Positions 45,033 through 53,685 are shown, counted from the stretch's first letter. The stretch is 64,000 nt of DNA from Mageeibacillus sp. (GCA_022484595.1 JAKVLB010000007.1:61745-125744), one strand, 5' to 3'. Made by a program: numbers and translations. Notes: a model not told the origin generated them from the sequence alone.

Positions 45033-45160
45033 ACTTCTGCGCGGAGCCCTTCGGCAAATCGCAGAAAGAACCGCCCCGTTATGGCGGCGAGACAAAGATT
45101 TCAAGGGCTGAGATGCCATATGAAATAAGCTACAACTCATTAATGAAAGGTGGGCAATTT
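45033..45160 (+). ncRNA. Structured ppdK leader with possible pseudoknot
   Basis: A stem TTCTGCG (45035-45041) with CGCAGAA (45060-45066) encloses a loop containing AGCCCTT (45045-45051), which is fully complementary to AAGGGCT at 45103-45109: an H-type pseudoknot. A further hairpin CCGCC/GGCGG (45071-45075 with 45083-45087) lies between. AAAGGTGG near 45146 is the ppdK ribosome binding site. I do not recognise it as a known riboswitch class; it is a candidate regulatory RNA. Confidence 0.4.
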
Positions 45161-47791
45161 ATGACGAAGTATGTTTACCTGTTTACCGAGGGCAACGGTA
45201 ACATGCGTGAACTCCTTGGCGGCAAAGGGGCGAATCTCGCTGAGATGACCAACATCGGTCTTCCTGTGCCACAGGGATTTACGATTACTACAGAGGCATG
45301 CACAAAGTATTACGACGACGGCAGACAGATCAATGATGAGATCCTCGGCCAGATTATGGAGTACATTGCGAAGCTTGAGGAAATTACCGGAAAGAAATTC
45401 GGTGATATCGAGAATCCGCTTCTTGTTTCTGTAAGATCCGGCGCGAGAGCGTCAATGCCGGGCATGATGGACACAATTCTTAACCTCGGTCTCAATGAGC
45501 AGGTAGTTGAAGTAATTGCTGCAAAATCAGGCAATCCGAGATGGGCTTATGACTGCTACAGAAGATTTATCCAGATGTATTCTGATGTAGTAATGGAAGT
45601 GGGAAAGAAGTTTTTCGAGGCACTTATCGACAAGATGAAGGCGGCTCGCGGCGTTAAGCTCGATGTTGACCTTACAGCCGATGATTTAAAGGAACTCGCT
45701 TCACAGTTCAAGGCAGAGTATAAGTCAAAGATTGGCGAAGACTTCCCTTCAGACCCTAAGCAGCAGCTCGTCGGGGCAATCAAGGCTGTATTCAGATCAT
45801 GGGACAATCCGCGCGCGAACGTTTACAGAAGAGATAACGATATTCCTTATTCATGGGGTACCGCTGTCAATGTTCAGTCAATGGCATTCGGCAATATGGG
45901 TGATGACTGCGGCACAGGCGTAGCATTTACGAGAGATCCTGCAACAGGCGACAAGGGCATGTTCGGAGAATTCCTCACAAACGCACAGGGCGAGGATGTT
46001 GTCGCCGGTGTCAGAACCCCTATGCATATAACCGAGATGGAGCAGAAATTTCCTGAGGCATTTGAGCAGTTCAAGGATGTATGTTCAACACTCGAGAAGC
46101 ATTACCGCGACATGCAGGATATGGAATTTACCGTTGAGCACGGCAAGCTGTACATGCTTCAGACGCGCAACGGCAAGAGAACCGCGCAGGCCGCTATGAA
46201 GATCGCCTGCGACCTGGTTGACGAGGGAATGAGAACACCTGAGGAAGCGGTTGTAATGATTGAGCCACGTAACCTCGATACCCTTCTTCACCCGCAGTTC
46301 GATCCGGCTGCTCTCAAGGCAGCGCATGCTATCGGCAAGGGCCTTGGCGCTTCTCCGGGAGCTGCCTGCGGTAAGATTGTTTTCTCTGCTGAGGACGCGA
46401 AAACGTGGCATAACCGTGGCGAGAAGGTTGTTCTTGCACGTCTCGAGACATCACCTGAGGATATCGAAGGCATGAAGGCTGCCGAAGGCATTCTTACAGT
46501 GCGCGGCGGTATGACATCACACGCTGCAGTTGTTGCACGCGGTATGGGCGAGTGCTGTGTATCCGGCTGCGGCGCCATAGCAATGGATGAGGCGAACAAG
46601 AAGTTCACTCTTGACGGCAAGACATTCTGCGAGGGCGATGTTATTTCCCTCGACGGTTCAACAGGTAATATCTATGACGGCGCAATCGCCCAGATTGATG
46701 CTGACCCCAACAACGGTTATTTCGGCCGTATCATGAGGTGGGCCGATGAGTTCAAGAGACTTGAAGTACGCACTAACGCCGATACTCCAAGAGATGCCAA
46801 AAAAGCAAGAGAACTCGGCGCAGAGGGTATCGGTCTCTGCCGTACGGAGCATATGTTCTTCGGTGAAGGCAGAATTGAAGCATTCCGTGAGATGATCTGC
46901 TCCGAGACTGTCGAGGAGCGTGAGGCCGCACTTGAAGTTATTCTGCCTATGCAGCAGAGCGACTTTACAGCACTTTATGAAGCTCTTGAAGGACACCCTG
47001 TCACAATCAGATTCCTTGATCCGCCGCTTCATGAATTTGTTCCTACAGAAGAAGCAGACATTAAGCTGCTTGCTGCAAAGAAGGGCAAAACTGTAGAAGA
47101 GATTAAGACAATGATTGAATCTCTGCATGAATTCAATCCTATGATGGGACACCGTGGCTGCCGTCTTGCAGTTACATATCCTGAGATTGCGAAAATGCAG
47201 ACCAGAGCTGTTATTCGCGCCGCTCTCGACGTAAATGCCAGACATCCTGACTGGAATGTTACACCGGAGATAATGATTCCGCTTATCGGCGAGATCAAGG
47301 AGCTCAAGTTCGTAAAGGACATCGTTGTTACAGTCGCTGATGAAGAGATAAAGAAGTCCGGTGTTGAAATGAAATACAAGGTCGGAACAATGATAGAGAT
47401 TCCGCGTGCGGCACTTACCGCTGATGAGATTGCAAAGGAAGCTGAGTTCTTCTGCTTCGGAACAAACGATCTGACACAGATGACATTCGGATTCTCAAGA
47501 GACGATTCCGGTAAATTCCTGAGCGCATATTATGACGCAAAGATTTTCGAATCTGATCCGTTTGCACGTCTTGACCAGAACGGTGTCGGCAAGCTGATGA
47601 AGATGGCTATAGATATGGGCAGATCAGTAAGACCTGACCTTCATCTCGGAATCTGCGGCGAGCACGGCGGAGATCCTACGTCAATCGAGTTCTGCAATGC
47701 AATCGGTCTTGACTATGTATCCTGTTCACCATTCCGTGTGCCGATCGCCAGACTTTCGGCTGCCCAGGCTGCAATCAAGAGTAAGGATTAA
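45161..47791 (+). CDS. ppdK: Pyruvate, phosphate dikinase
   Basis: Interconverts pyruvate, ATP and phosphate with PEP, AMP and pyrophosphate; common in anaerobes that use pyrophosphate-linked glycolysis. ATG at 45161 follows AAAGGTGG; the longer frame from 45113 covers leader RNA. The N-terminal ATP-grasp domain opens with LLGGKGANLAEMTNIGLPVPQGFTI; the phosphohistidine domain has GGMTSHAAVVARGMG with catalytic His (about residue 454); the PEP-binding TIM barrel shows GIGLCRTEHMFF and GTNDLTQMTFGFSRDD, and near the end HLGICGEHGGDP. 876 residues is full length. A terminator follows. Confidence 0.97.
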   Translation: MTKYVYLFTEGNGNMRELLGGKGANLAEMTNIGLPVPQGFTITTEACTKYYDDGRQINDEILGQIMEYIAKLEEITGKKFGDIENPLLVSVRSGARASMPGMMDTILNLGLNEQVVEVIAAKSGNPRWAYDCYRRFIQMYSDVVMEVGKKFFEALIDKMKAARGVKLDVDLTADDLKELASQFKAEYKSKIGEDFPSDPKQQLVGAIKAVFRSWDNPRANVYRRDNDIPYSWGTAVNVQSMAFGNMGDDCGTGVAFTRDPATGDKGMFGEFLTNAQGEDVVAGVRTPMHITEMEQKFPEAFEQFKDVCSTLEKHYRDMQDMEFTVEHGKLYMLQTRNGKRTAQAAMKIACDLVDEGMRTPEEAVVMIEPRNLDTLLHPQFDPAALKAAHAIGKGLGASPGAACGKIVFSAEDAKTWHNRGEKVVLARLETSPEDIEGMKAAEGILTVRGGMTSHAAVVARGMGECCVSGCGAIAMDEANKKFTLDGKTFCEGDVISLDGSTGNIYDGAIAQIDADPNNGYFGRIMRWADEFKRLEVRTNADTPRDAKKARELGAEGIGLCRTEHMFFGEGRIEAFREMICSETVEEREAALEVILPMQQSDFTALYEALEGHPVTIRFLDPPLHEFVPTEEADIKLLAAKKGKTVEEIKTMIESLHEFNPMMGHRGCRLAVTYPEIAKMQTRAVIRAALDVNARHPDWNVTPEIMIPLIGEIKELKFVKDIVVTVADEEIKKSGVEMKYKVGTMIEIPRAALTADEIAKEAEFFCFGTNDLTQMTFGFSRDDSGKFLSAYYDAKIFESDPFARLDQNGVGKLMKMAIDMGRSVRPDLHLGICGEHGGDPTSIEFCNAIGLDYVSCSPFRVPIARLSAAQAAIKSKD

Positions 47792-47837
47792 TCTGAGAAT
47801 CACGGTTTCTTGGTATTTTCCGATAATAGATTAAAGA

Positions 47838-47881
47838 AGTCCTGTATCAGACGGTAAACCGTCGGGTACAGGACTTTTTTT
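47838..47881 (+). terminator. Terminator after ppdK
   Basis: AGTCCTGTA (47838-47846) pairs with TACAGGACT (47867-47875); an inner ACGGT/ACCGT adds to the stem, and a T-run follows. Strong intrinsic terminator. Confidence 0.92.
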
Positions 47882-48073
47882 GTTTCAAGATTATGAGATG
47901 AACCGATACAATACAGAACACCATAGGGAAATCAACAAAACAGAATTTCGCGGAGGAATACAGGATTGAACTTTATAAGGGATAAAAGAAGAGAACAAGG
48001 CGTTCATCAATAATGCCATATATGTTAAAATAAGCTGACATAATTGCAATTTTGGGAATGAGGTGGATAGCAT
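47882..48073 (+). other. A+T-rich gap, no clear gene
   Basis: Only a possible 15-codon open frame is visible: GGAGGA (47952-47957) before a TTG at 47966, ending at 48013. It is short, uses a rare start and could be chance or a gene remnant. GAGGTGG before 48074 serves the next gene. Confidence 0.25.
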
Positions 48074-48802
48074 ATGGCGTTTATGGGTATTATTCTGATG
48101 TATCTGGTCATAATTCTTGTGATTTTAATCGTCTGTTTGTTTGTTTGTGCGTCGTGCTTTATCATATCAGGACTTATCATGTCGTTTAAGCGCCGCAAGG
48201 CTGAGAATGGTGCCAGGGTATCGCAGCCGTGGTACGTTATAGTTCTTCGTATTAGCGGAGTAATTGCTGCCGTACCGTTAGTGCTTTTCGCGCTGGTGTT
48301 GGTTTATTATGCGGTCAGGACAGCTATAGACAGACACACAAATCTTGCAAATGCGCTGAGCCGTAATGATTATGTGAGTGCAGAGAAGATTCTGGAGAAC
48401 GGCGCAGACCCGGATCAAAGAGACAGGTATGGACGGACGCCGCTTATGTGTATTGCATATCGATGCTCTTATGTAGCGGATAGCGTTCATTATGAATTCT
48501 CTGATGATAATCTCGGGCATGAGGATGAGACGGACGCGAATGACATTAAAATGATGGAGCTTCTTCTGGAATATGGAGCTGATATTAACGCACAGCAGAC
48601 TGACATCTGTAATGATTTGGAACGGCATACATACCAGGATCCGCAAGATATCTATTCGAATTCGGATGATACTTGCGGAAATACACCGTTGTTATTTGCC
48701 ATACGCGACGGCCGAAGTATAGAGGTAATAGATTTCCTTATAGACAACGGCGCAGATGTAAATCTTTCTAATGATTGCGGTTTTACTCCCGTATTAATGT
48801 GA
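48074..48802 (+). CDS. Membrane-anchored ankyrin-repeat protein, 5' part of a frameshifted gene
   Basis: A 242-residue product. Two N-terminal membrane helices (about residues 5-40 and 55-85) are followed by ankyrin repeats with the signatures EKILENGADPDQRDRYGRTP (starting near residue 109), LLLEYGADINAQ (about 157-168) and FLIDNGADVNLSNDCGFTP (about 220-238). The protein stops at TGA inside a repeat just after GFTPVLM. The missing remainder of that repeat and the next one are encoded at once in the -1 frame (48811-48975), so the original gene probably ran 48074-48975. GAGGTGG precedes the start. Function unknown; ankyrin repeats bind proteins. Confidence 0.75.
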   Translation: MAFMGIILMYLVIILVILIVCLFVCASCFIISGLIMSFKRRKAENGARVSQPWYVIVLRISGVIAAVPLVLFALVLVYYAVRTAIDRHTNLANALSRNDYVSAEKILENGADPDQRDRYGRTPLMCIAYRCSYVADSVHYEFSDDNLGHEDETDANDIKMMELLLEYGADINAQQTDICNDLERHTYQDPQDIYSNSDDTCGNTPLLFAIRDGRSIEVIDFLIDNGADVNLSNDCGFTPVLM

Positions 48803-48810
48803 GCTATAAT

Positions 48811-48975
48811 ATGTCCGGCGGAGAAGGAGAAGAAATAATGGAAGAGCTTATAGATTCAGGCGCTGACATTAATACAATAACTAATTTTAATCAGGATATT
48901 CTATTCCTTCTTGAAAGGCAGACTGACCGGGATGTAGATGGAATGAGAAGGTTAATCTATAGTACGACTGAATAA
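48811..48975 (+). pseudogene. 3' fragment of the ankyrin-repeat gene
   Basis: In the -1 frame relative to the gene at 48074, the sequence continues an ankyrin repeat: EIMEELIDSGADINTITN (about residues 7-24 of the fragment), exactly in phase with the broken repeat before it. The open part of this frame begins at 48775, but there is no ribosome binding site, so independent translation from the ATG at 48811 is doubtful. Best read as the separated C-terminus after a one-base insertion or two-base loss near 48795-48810, or as a sequencing error. Confidence 0.6.
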
Positions 48976-49020
48976 AGGCGATTCTTGATTTTTTTGTCTG
49001 AATGCAGGGAGGATGACGGT

Positions 49021-50115
49021 ATGAATAATCTGTTTGAGACAGGAGTTGAACGATACAGCGTTGAAGATGACCGTATCGATGTTTTAGGAGACGGAAAATC
49101 CAGACGCCGGATTGAAGTTATCGTTTATTATCCGATTGCAGGAAAAGGCGAAAATGAATCAGCGTATTTGAGTGAAAGAAAAGCTCTTGCTGTAAGCAAG
49201 GCTTTCCTGATTCCCAAAAAGGCGATTATGAAACAGAAGGTTCCTGTATATGAAGGTATGTCCATGGCGGAAGGGAAATTCCCGCTTCTTATGTTCAGCC
49301 ACGGCTACAACAGCTTCGCTGAATCCAATACTTATCTGTTCAGGGACATTGCGGCAAGGGGGTATGTAGTTGCATCAATAGGTCATCCCTACGAAGCAGT
49401 TGCCTGTGAGTTTGAAGATGGAAGTGTAATATATTACGACAAATCAATCAACAGGAGAATGTATATGCGAGGTCCATTAAGTGCAATTCGCGCACAGAAC
49501 AGGCTTCTCAAAGATAAGGGCGATGCAGGAGAGGTGAGTAAAAAATTCGATAAGTTCCAGAGGGAGCACACACCGTATCTGATTGATAGAATCCCCGAAT
49601 GGAAGAAGGATACTTACAGGGCGCTTGAGAGCATTAAGGACCGGTATTCGGAGCATCTGGATTTGACAAACGGCGTTGCCGTAAGCGGTCATTCGTTCGG
49701 AGGTGCAACAGCATATGCTTTGTGTCATGACGAGGGAGAGTTTACAGTCGGACTGAATATTGATGGAGGTCTGTTCGGAGAATACGGAGACAGTGCTCTG
49801 AAAAAACCGTTTTATCAGTTTTCATGCAGCCAGAACATAAATGTAGAGTCTGGTGTTCTTATAAACCATGAAGCACCGGTTTATACTGCAGTCTTTTCGA
49901 GAATGCAGCATATCGGATTTACAGATGTAAAGTTCTTTTTGAAGGCCGCATTTATGGTTGGAAGACTTGACAGTAACATTATGTATAAGCATCTTCTCGA
50001 AGGACATCTCTTTATGCTTGAGAAATATCTCAAGGGGCTGGATGTGGAGCTTAACAGATCCACAGATCCATCTGTAGTAATTGAGGAGCATGACAAGAAT
50101 ATAGTTTTCTCATAA
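49021..50115 (+). CDS. Alpha/beta hydrolase, PAF-acetylhydrolase/lipase-like
   Basis: A 364-residue alpha/beta hydrolase. The start at 49021 follows GGGAGGA; the frame is open to 48985 without support. PLLMFSHGYNSFAESNTYLF (about residues 89-108) has the oxyanion-region HG of platelet-activating-factor acetylhydrolase-like enzymes, and AVSGHSFGGATAYAL (about 220-234) is the nucleophile elbow with Ser. A late His (GHLFMLEKYL near residue 328) could complete the triad. There is no signal peptide, so it is probably cytoplasmic. Substrate unknown. It lies between two interrupted genes. Confidence 0.82.
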   Translation: MNNLFETGVERYSVEDDRIDVLGDGKSRRRIEVIVYYPIAGKGENESAYLSERKALAVSKAFLIPKKAIMKQKVPVYEGMSMAEGKFPLLMFSHGYNSFAESNTYLFRDIAARGYVVASIGHPYEAVACEFEDGSVIYYDKSINRRMYMRGPLSAIRAQNRLLKDKGDAGEVSKKFDKFQREHTPYLIDRIPEWKKDTYRALESIKDRYSEHLDLTNGVAVSGHSFGGATAYALCHDEGEFTVGLNIDGGLFGEYGDSALKKPFYQFSCSQNINVESGVLINHEAPVYTAVFSRMQHIGFTDVKFFLKAAFMVGRLDSNIMYKHLLEGHLFMLEKYLKGLDVELNRSTDPSVVIEEHDKNIVFS

Positions 50116-50162
50116 AACAACTGAATGCTGAAGTGGTAGAATGAACATAAAGAGAGAACTAA

Positions 50163-50624
50163 ATGGATAAAGAGACGATAAACAGAATTCAGACCTATCT
50201 GAAAAAAGCAAGATTCAGGGAGAAGCATTTTATGCTTCTATTTTGGTCATCAATAATAGGGTACGGTACGGTATACGCGGCTTTATTGGTGTTTTTCTGT
50301 ATCTATCTCCCTAAGTTTGCAACATTATTTGGAATTGTGTTTGGAGTTTTACCTGTTGCTGTATTTGTTGTATTAATGATCAAGTCTCTAATAAAACCTG
50401 AGCCGGATGACCTGCATATTCTTTTTGGTGAACTGTATGACAAAGGCTGTTCAGCTTTGGAACTTCAGCAAATCAGCATAGAATACGGTCTCTGGCAATA
50501 CATACAGGATTTCATTATCGAGAAACGATGTGAAGAGCTGGGATTAACCGGCGTTCCTGCGGTTTGTGCAAAAGACGGAATAATGCCGACAGAAGATATG
50601 TCGAAGAGAATTCCCGATAAATGA
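50163..50624 (+). CDS. Small membrane protein of unknown function
   Basis: A 153-residue protein with two hydrophobic helices (about residues 24-48 and 53-77) and a soluble C-terminal half containing an LHILFGELYDKGCSALEL segment. I do not recognise the family. The ribosome binding site (AAAGAGAGAAC) is weak. It starts 47 bases after the hydrolase gene and may be part of the same unit. Confidence 0.6.
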   Translation: MDKETINRIQTYLKKARFREKHFMLLFWSSIIGYGTVYAALLVFFCIYLPKFATLFGIVFGVLPVAVFVVLMIKSLIKPEPDDLHILFGELYDKGCSALELQQISIEYGLWQYIQDFIIEKRCEELGLTGVPAVCAKDGIMPTEDMSKRIPDK

Positions 50625-50697
50625 TTTTTCTCCGAAAAATATATGATTGGACGATCATCGCTATCTGATAAAAGATTAGCGAATGACGGAGGTTCTT

Positions 50698-51711
50698 ATG
50701 GGCACGATTGCAATTTATCTGATAACGACGGAGAGATTTACAATGCTGCTGTGTGCACTTTGCATCATCTGGTTTGTTGTTATGGCAGTCTGCCATCACA
50801 TTATCCGGAAGAAGAAACTGACTTACAGGTGGTGGAGGATATCGGGTTTTGTGCCGTTCGCTGTGTGCATAGTTCACTGGTGCATATTCTCACTTAAAGG
50901 AATCATGCTTTTATCTTTGGAGCTTTACGGACCAATGTATCTGGCGGCTCTGGGTCTGGCCCTGTGGGCAGTTTTCGAGAAGAATGACGATGGCGCGAAA
51001 AAACATACTGCAGGAATTATGCCCGTTCTGGCAGGTGTGATAGCAATCGGGGGAGTCTTTGCCTCGCTGATAATAATCGACGTCGTCAAAATGAATGTTG
51101 TAATCGGAAACGCCACGCGAAAGGACTACGCGGAGTCTTTGAACGTCATGACGGAAGAGATGAGAGAACACTACGTCATGAGCGACTGGAAGGGTATAAA
51201 TTACGAAGAACTTGAGGCAGAAATGCTTCCGTATTTTGAGAAGGCGGAGGGCGACCCCGCCGGATATTATGAGGCGTTACTGAGATACACTTCAGAATTC
51301 CACGATGGACACATATGGGTTATGCCTATGACTCAGGCAGGCGCGGAAGCAAGTACTGAAGTTGAGAAAAGACTGGCAGGCAATGACTATGGTTTCTCAC
51401 TTTTCACTGTTGATACAGGGGAGACAATCGCAGTTAACGTTGAAGAAGGAAGCGCCGCGGAAGCTGCCGGTATTCACGCCGGAACCGTAATAACAAGATG
51501 GGGAGGCGATAATATCGCCGAGGCAATTGACAATGCCGATCTGCTGCTGTGTTCCGATGCTCCGGTAGAAGCAAATGAGAAGATGGTGAAGCCGGTTTAT
51601 TTCGCCGGTACCGGCGGAGACAGAATTGACGTGTCTTTCCTTGATGAAGCCGGAGCAGAGCAGACTGTTACTCTTACATCAACCGGCAACTACTACCGAA
51701 GAATGAATTAG
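50698..51711 (+). CDS. N-terminal part (membrane and PDZ domains) of an interrupted S41 peptidase
   Basis: A 337-residue product. ATG at 50698 lies 5 bases after CGGAGG; the frame opens at 50683. Four to five membrane helices occupy residues ~5-140, followed by an S41 N-terminal helical region (MTEEMREHYVMSDWKGINYE) and a PDZ-like domain (VNVEEGSAAEAAGIHAGTVI, starting near residue 250). Translation ends at TAG, but the same frame continues immediately after it into the S41 catalytic domain (51721-52509). The pair thus looks like one gene interrupted by a single nonsense codon. Confidence 0.75.
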   Translation: MGTIAIYLITTERFTMLLCALCIIWFVVMAVCHHIIRKKKLTYRWWRISGFVPFAVCIVHWCIFSLKGIMLLSLELYGPMYLAALGLALWAVFEKNDDGAKKHTAGIMPVLAGVIAIGGVFASLIIIDVVKMNVVIGNATRKDYAESLNVMTEEMREHYVMSDWKGINYEELEAEMLPYFEKAEGDPAGYYEALLRYTSEFHDGHIWVMPMTQAGAEASTEVEKRLAGNDYGFSLFTVDTGETIAVNVEEGSAAEAAGIHAGTVITRWGGDNIAEAIDNADLLLCSDAPVEANEKMVKPVYFAGTGGDRIDVSFLDEAGAEQTVTLTSTGNYYRRMN

Positions 51712-51720
51712 ACCCTGTGT

Positions 51721-52509
51721 ATGTTTTATCATATGCTGTATCTTGATACGGATTATATGTTGTCTCTGGATAAAGAAGACAGAAAAGCATATCTGGACAG
51801 CTATCTGGCGGACAATTCAAATTTCCGCACCGCAATGATTTCGGATGATTGCGGATACATCGCTGTCAATTCTGAAGAGAATAACACTGCCGAGGATACA
51901 TGGGCTTCAATTGTTGATGATTATCCTTCAATGACTGCGTTGTTTGACGGAAAGCTTGAAGAGCTTCGCGAACAGGGAATGAAGCGTCTTGTGATTGATC
52001 TGCGCAATAACGGCGGCGGATATCCATGTGTCATTCAGGCAATAGTTTCGCTGTTTACCACTAAAGACATCAGTCTTGAGTGTAACTGCGCGCTTGTTGA
52101 CGGAGAGCCGGTAAAAATGAACCGGATTGTTGTCAGGGCTGATGGTAAATGGGCAGCTCTGCCGGTTGTCGTAATTACCAATGCGCAGTGTGCAAGCTGC
52201 GGCGACGGAATGACATATGCGTTCATGCAGTGCGACAATGCCACTGTAATAGGAATGACAGCATCGCAGGGAATTTATCAGTCAATCGGCGGAGTCTGTT
52301 ATATGAGTAACGGAGATTACGGGGTTTTCTATCCTGTTATCCCGACGGTTGATTCAGACGGCAATCCGATGATTGACACCGGTACGGATCGAAAAAGCAG
52401 AATAGGACTTGATATAACCATACCTGTTACTTATGAAGCGGCATTGAGAATCTTCGATGATGCGGATTACGATTATGAACTTGATTACGCGTTGACATGC
52501 TTCAGGTGA
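51721..52509 (+). CDS. C-terminal S41 peptidase catalytic domain, downstream of an in-frame TAG
   Basis: A 262-residue open frame in the same phase as 50698-51711, separated only by TAG and two further sense codons before this ATG. KRLVIDLRNNGGGYPCVIQA (about residues 83-102) and ITNAQCASCGDGMTYAF (about 149-165, with the presumed nucleophile Ser in ASCGD) are S41/C-terminal-processing-peptidase motifs. No ribosome binding site precedes the ATG at 51721, so independent expression is unlikely. It is either a nonsense-disrupted pseudogene half, a readthrough product, or a consequence of a base error. Confidence 0.65.
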   Translation: MFYHMLYLDTDYMLSLDKEDRKAYLDSYLADNSNFRTAMISDDCGYIAVNSEENNTAEDTWASIVDDYPSMTALFDGKLEELREQGMKRLVIDLRNNGGGYPCVIQAIVSLFTTKDISLECNCALVDGEPVKMNRIVVRADGKWAALPVVVITNAQCASCGDGMTYAFMQCDNATVIGMTASQGIYQSIGGVCYMSNGDYGVFYPVIPTVDSDGNPMIDTGTDRKSRIGLDITIPVTYEAALRIFDDADYDYELDYALTCFR

Positions 52510-52533
52510 GCTGCCTGACGATTTGAATTATTA

Positions 52534-52590
52534 CCTATTGACAAAGTAGGATAATACCATATAATTCAATAAACCTATAAAGTTAATAGG
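52534..52590 (+). promoter_or_regulatory. cysK promoter with two CCTAT-N7-RTAGG inverted repeats
   Basis: Promoter: TTGACA (52538-52543), 16 bases, TATAAT (52560-52565), both perfect. Inverted repeat 1, CCTAT (52534-52538) and GTAGG (52546-52550), overlaps the -35; repeat 2, CCTAT (52574-52578) and ATAGG (52586-52590), covers the start of the transcript. Centres are 40 bases apart. The pattern resembles Rrf2/CymR-type operators that control cysteine genes, so repression of cysK is likely. Confidence 0.65.
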
Positions 52591-52608
52591 AAACGAAAGG
52601 GGCACGCA

Positions 52609-52656
52609 ATGTATCGTATGTTTGAGCTGCCGGGCAGAGTTTCTTTTCGATGTTGA
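52609..52656 (+). CDS. Possible 15-codon leader ORF upstream of cysK
   Basis: After GAAAGGGG (52595-52602) an ATG opens a 15-residue frame ending in Arg-Cys and TGA. A good ribosome binding site and a location between promoter and cysK make a leader peptide conceivable, and the terminal Cys is suggestive for a cysteine gene. There is only one Cys codon and no terminator downstream, so evidence is thin; a decayed gene is equally possible. Confidence 0.25.
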   Translation: MYRMFELPGRVSFRC

Positions 52657-52710
52657 TGAACATCTGACGAAGAATGCTGACGCTGCACATAGTTAAAGGA
52701 GATAAACATT

Positions 52711-53640
52711 ATGACAAAAATTTATGCAAGCTCGGTTGAGCTTATCGGAAACACGCCTCTTGTTGAGGTTAATAACATCGAAAAGGCAAGAGACCTCAAC
52801 GCGCATGTTCTTGTCAAACTCGAATACTTCAATCCGGCGGGGAGCGTTAAGGACCGTATTGCAAAGGCGATGATTGAAGATGCGGAAGAAAAGGGCAGAC
52901 TGAAAGAAGGTTCTGTGATTATTGAACCGACCTCAGGCAATACCGGAATCGGTCTCGCGGCGATTGCAGCGGCAAAGGGGTACAGGATTATACTGACAAT
53001 GCCTGAGACCATGAGTGTCGAGAGACGCAATATTCTGAAAGCCTATGGTGCGGAGATAGTTCTGACTGAAGGCGCCGCAGGTATGAAGGGCGCTATCGCA
53101 AAGGCGGAAGAACTTGCCGCTCAGACAGAGAACAGCTATATTCCGGGACAGTTTACCAATTCAGTAAACCCGAAGACGCACAGAGAGACTACCGGACCGG
53201 AAATCTGGAATGATACCGAAGGCAATGTAGATATATTTGTTGCGGGGGTCGGTACAGGCGGAACAGTTACAGGTGTAGGAGAGTACTTAAAGAGCAGAAA
53301 TACCGGAATCAAGGTATATGCCGTTGAGCCTGCCGCATCACCAGTCCTGTCTGAAGGCAAATCCGGTCCGCATAAGATTCAGGGTATCGGTGCCGGTTTT
53401 GTTCCGGAAGTACTGAACACTAAAATATATGACGGCGTAATCAAGGTAGACAATGATGACGCCATAGATACAGCCAGGCTGCTTGCCGCGTCTGAGGGCA
53501 TTTCAACAGGCATTTCATCCGGCGCAGCGCTCTGGGCGGCACTTCAGCTGGCAGAAAATCCGGAGAATAAAGGCAAGACAATAGTTGCGCTGATGCCTGA
53601 CAGCGGAGACAGGTACTATTCAACAGCGCTTTTCGCCTGA
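52711..53640 (+). CDS. cysK: Cysteine synthase A
   Basis: PLP enzyme that makes cysteine from O-acetylserine and sulfide. NPAGSVKDRIAKAMI (about residues 43-57) has the Schiff-base Lys, TSGNTGIGLA (about 73-82) binds the acetylserine carboxylate, GTGGTVTGVGEYL (about 183-195) holds the PLP phosphate, and the end PDSGDRYYSTALF is a CysK hallmark. 309 residues is standard. AAAGGAG lies before the ATG. It has its own regulated promoter. Confidence 0.96.
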   Translation: MTKIYASSVELIGNTPLVEVNNIEKARDLNAHVLVKLEYFNPAGSVKDRIAKAMIEDAEEKGRLKEGSVIIEPTSGNTGIGLAAIAAAKGYRIILTMPETMSVERRNILKAYGAEIVLTEGAAGMKGAIAKAEELAAQTENSYIPGQFTNSVNPKTHRETTGPEIWNDTEGNVDIFVAGVGTGGTVTGVGEYLKSRNTGIKVYAVEPAASPVLSEGKSGPHKIQGIGAGFVPEVLNTKIYDGVIKVDNDDAIDTARLLAASEGISTGISSGAALWAALQLAENPENKGKTIVALMPDSGDRYYSTALFA

Positions 53641-53685
53641 GTATGCGGACAGCCGGGCAGGATAAAGCATGAACATAAAGGTGTA

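Noticed and set aside
45103..45115. GGGCTGAGATG resembling a thiamine pyrophosphate riboswitch core
   Set aside because: The second conserved TPP segment (CCTGATCTGG-like) is missing and ppdK is not a thiamine gene.
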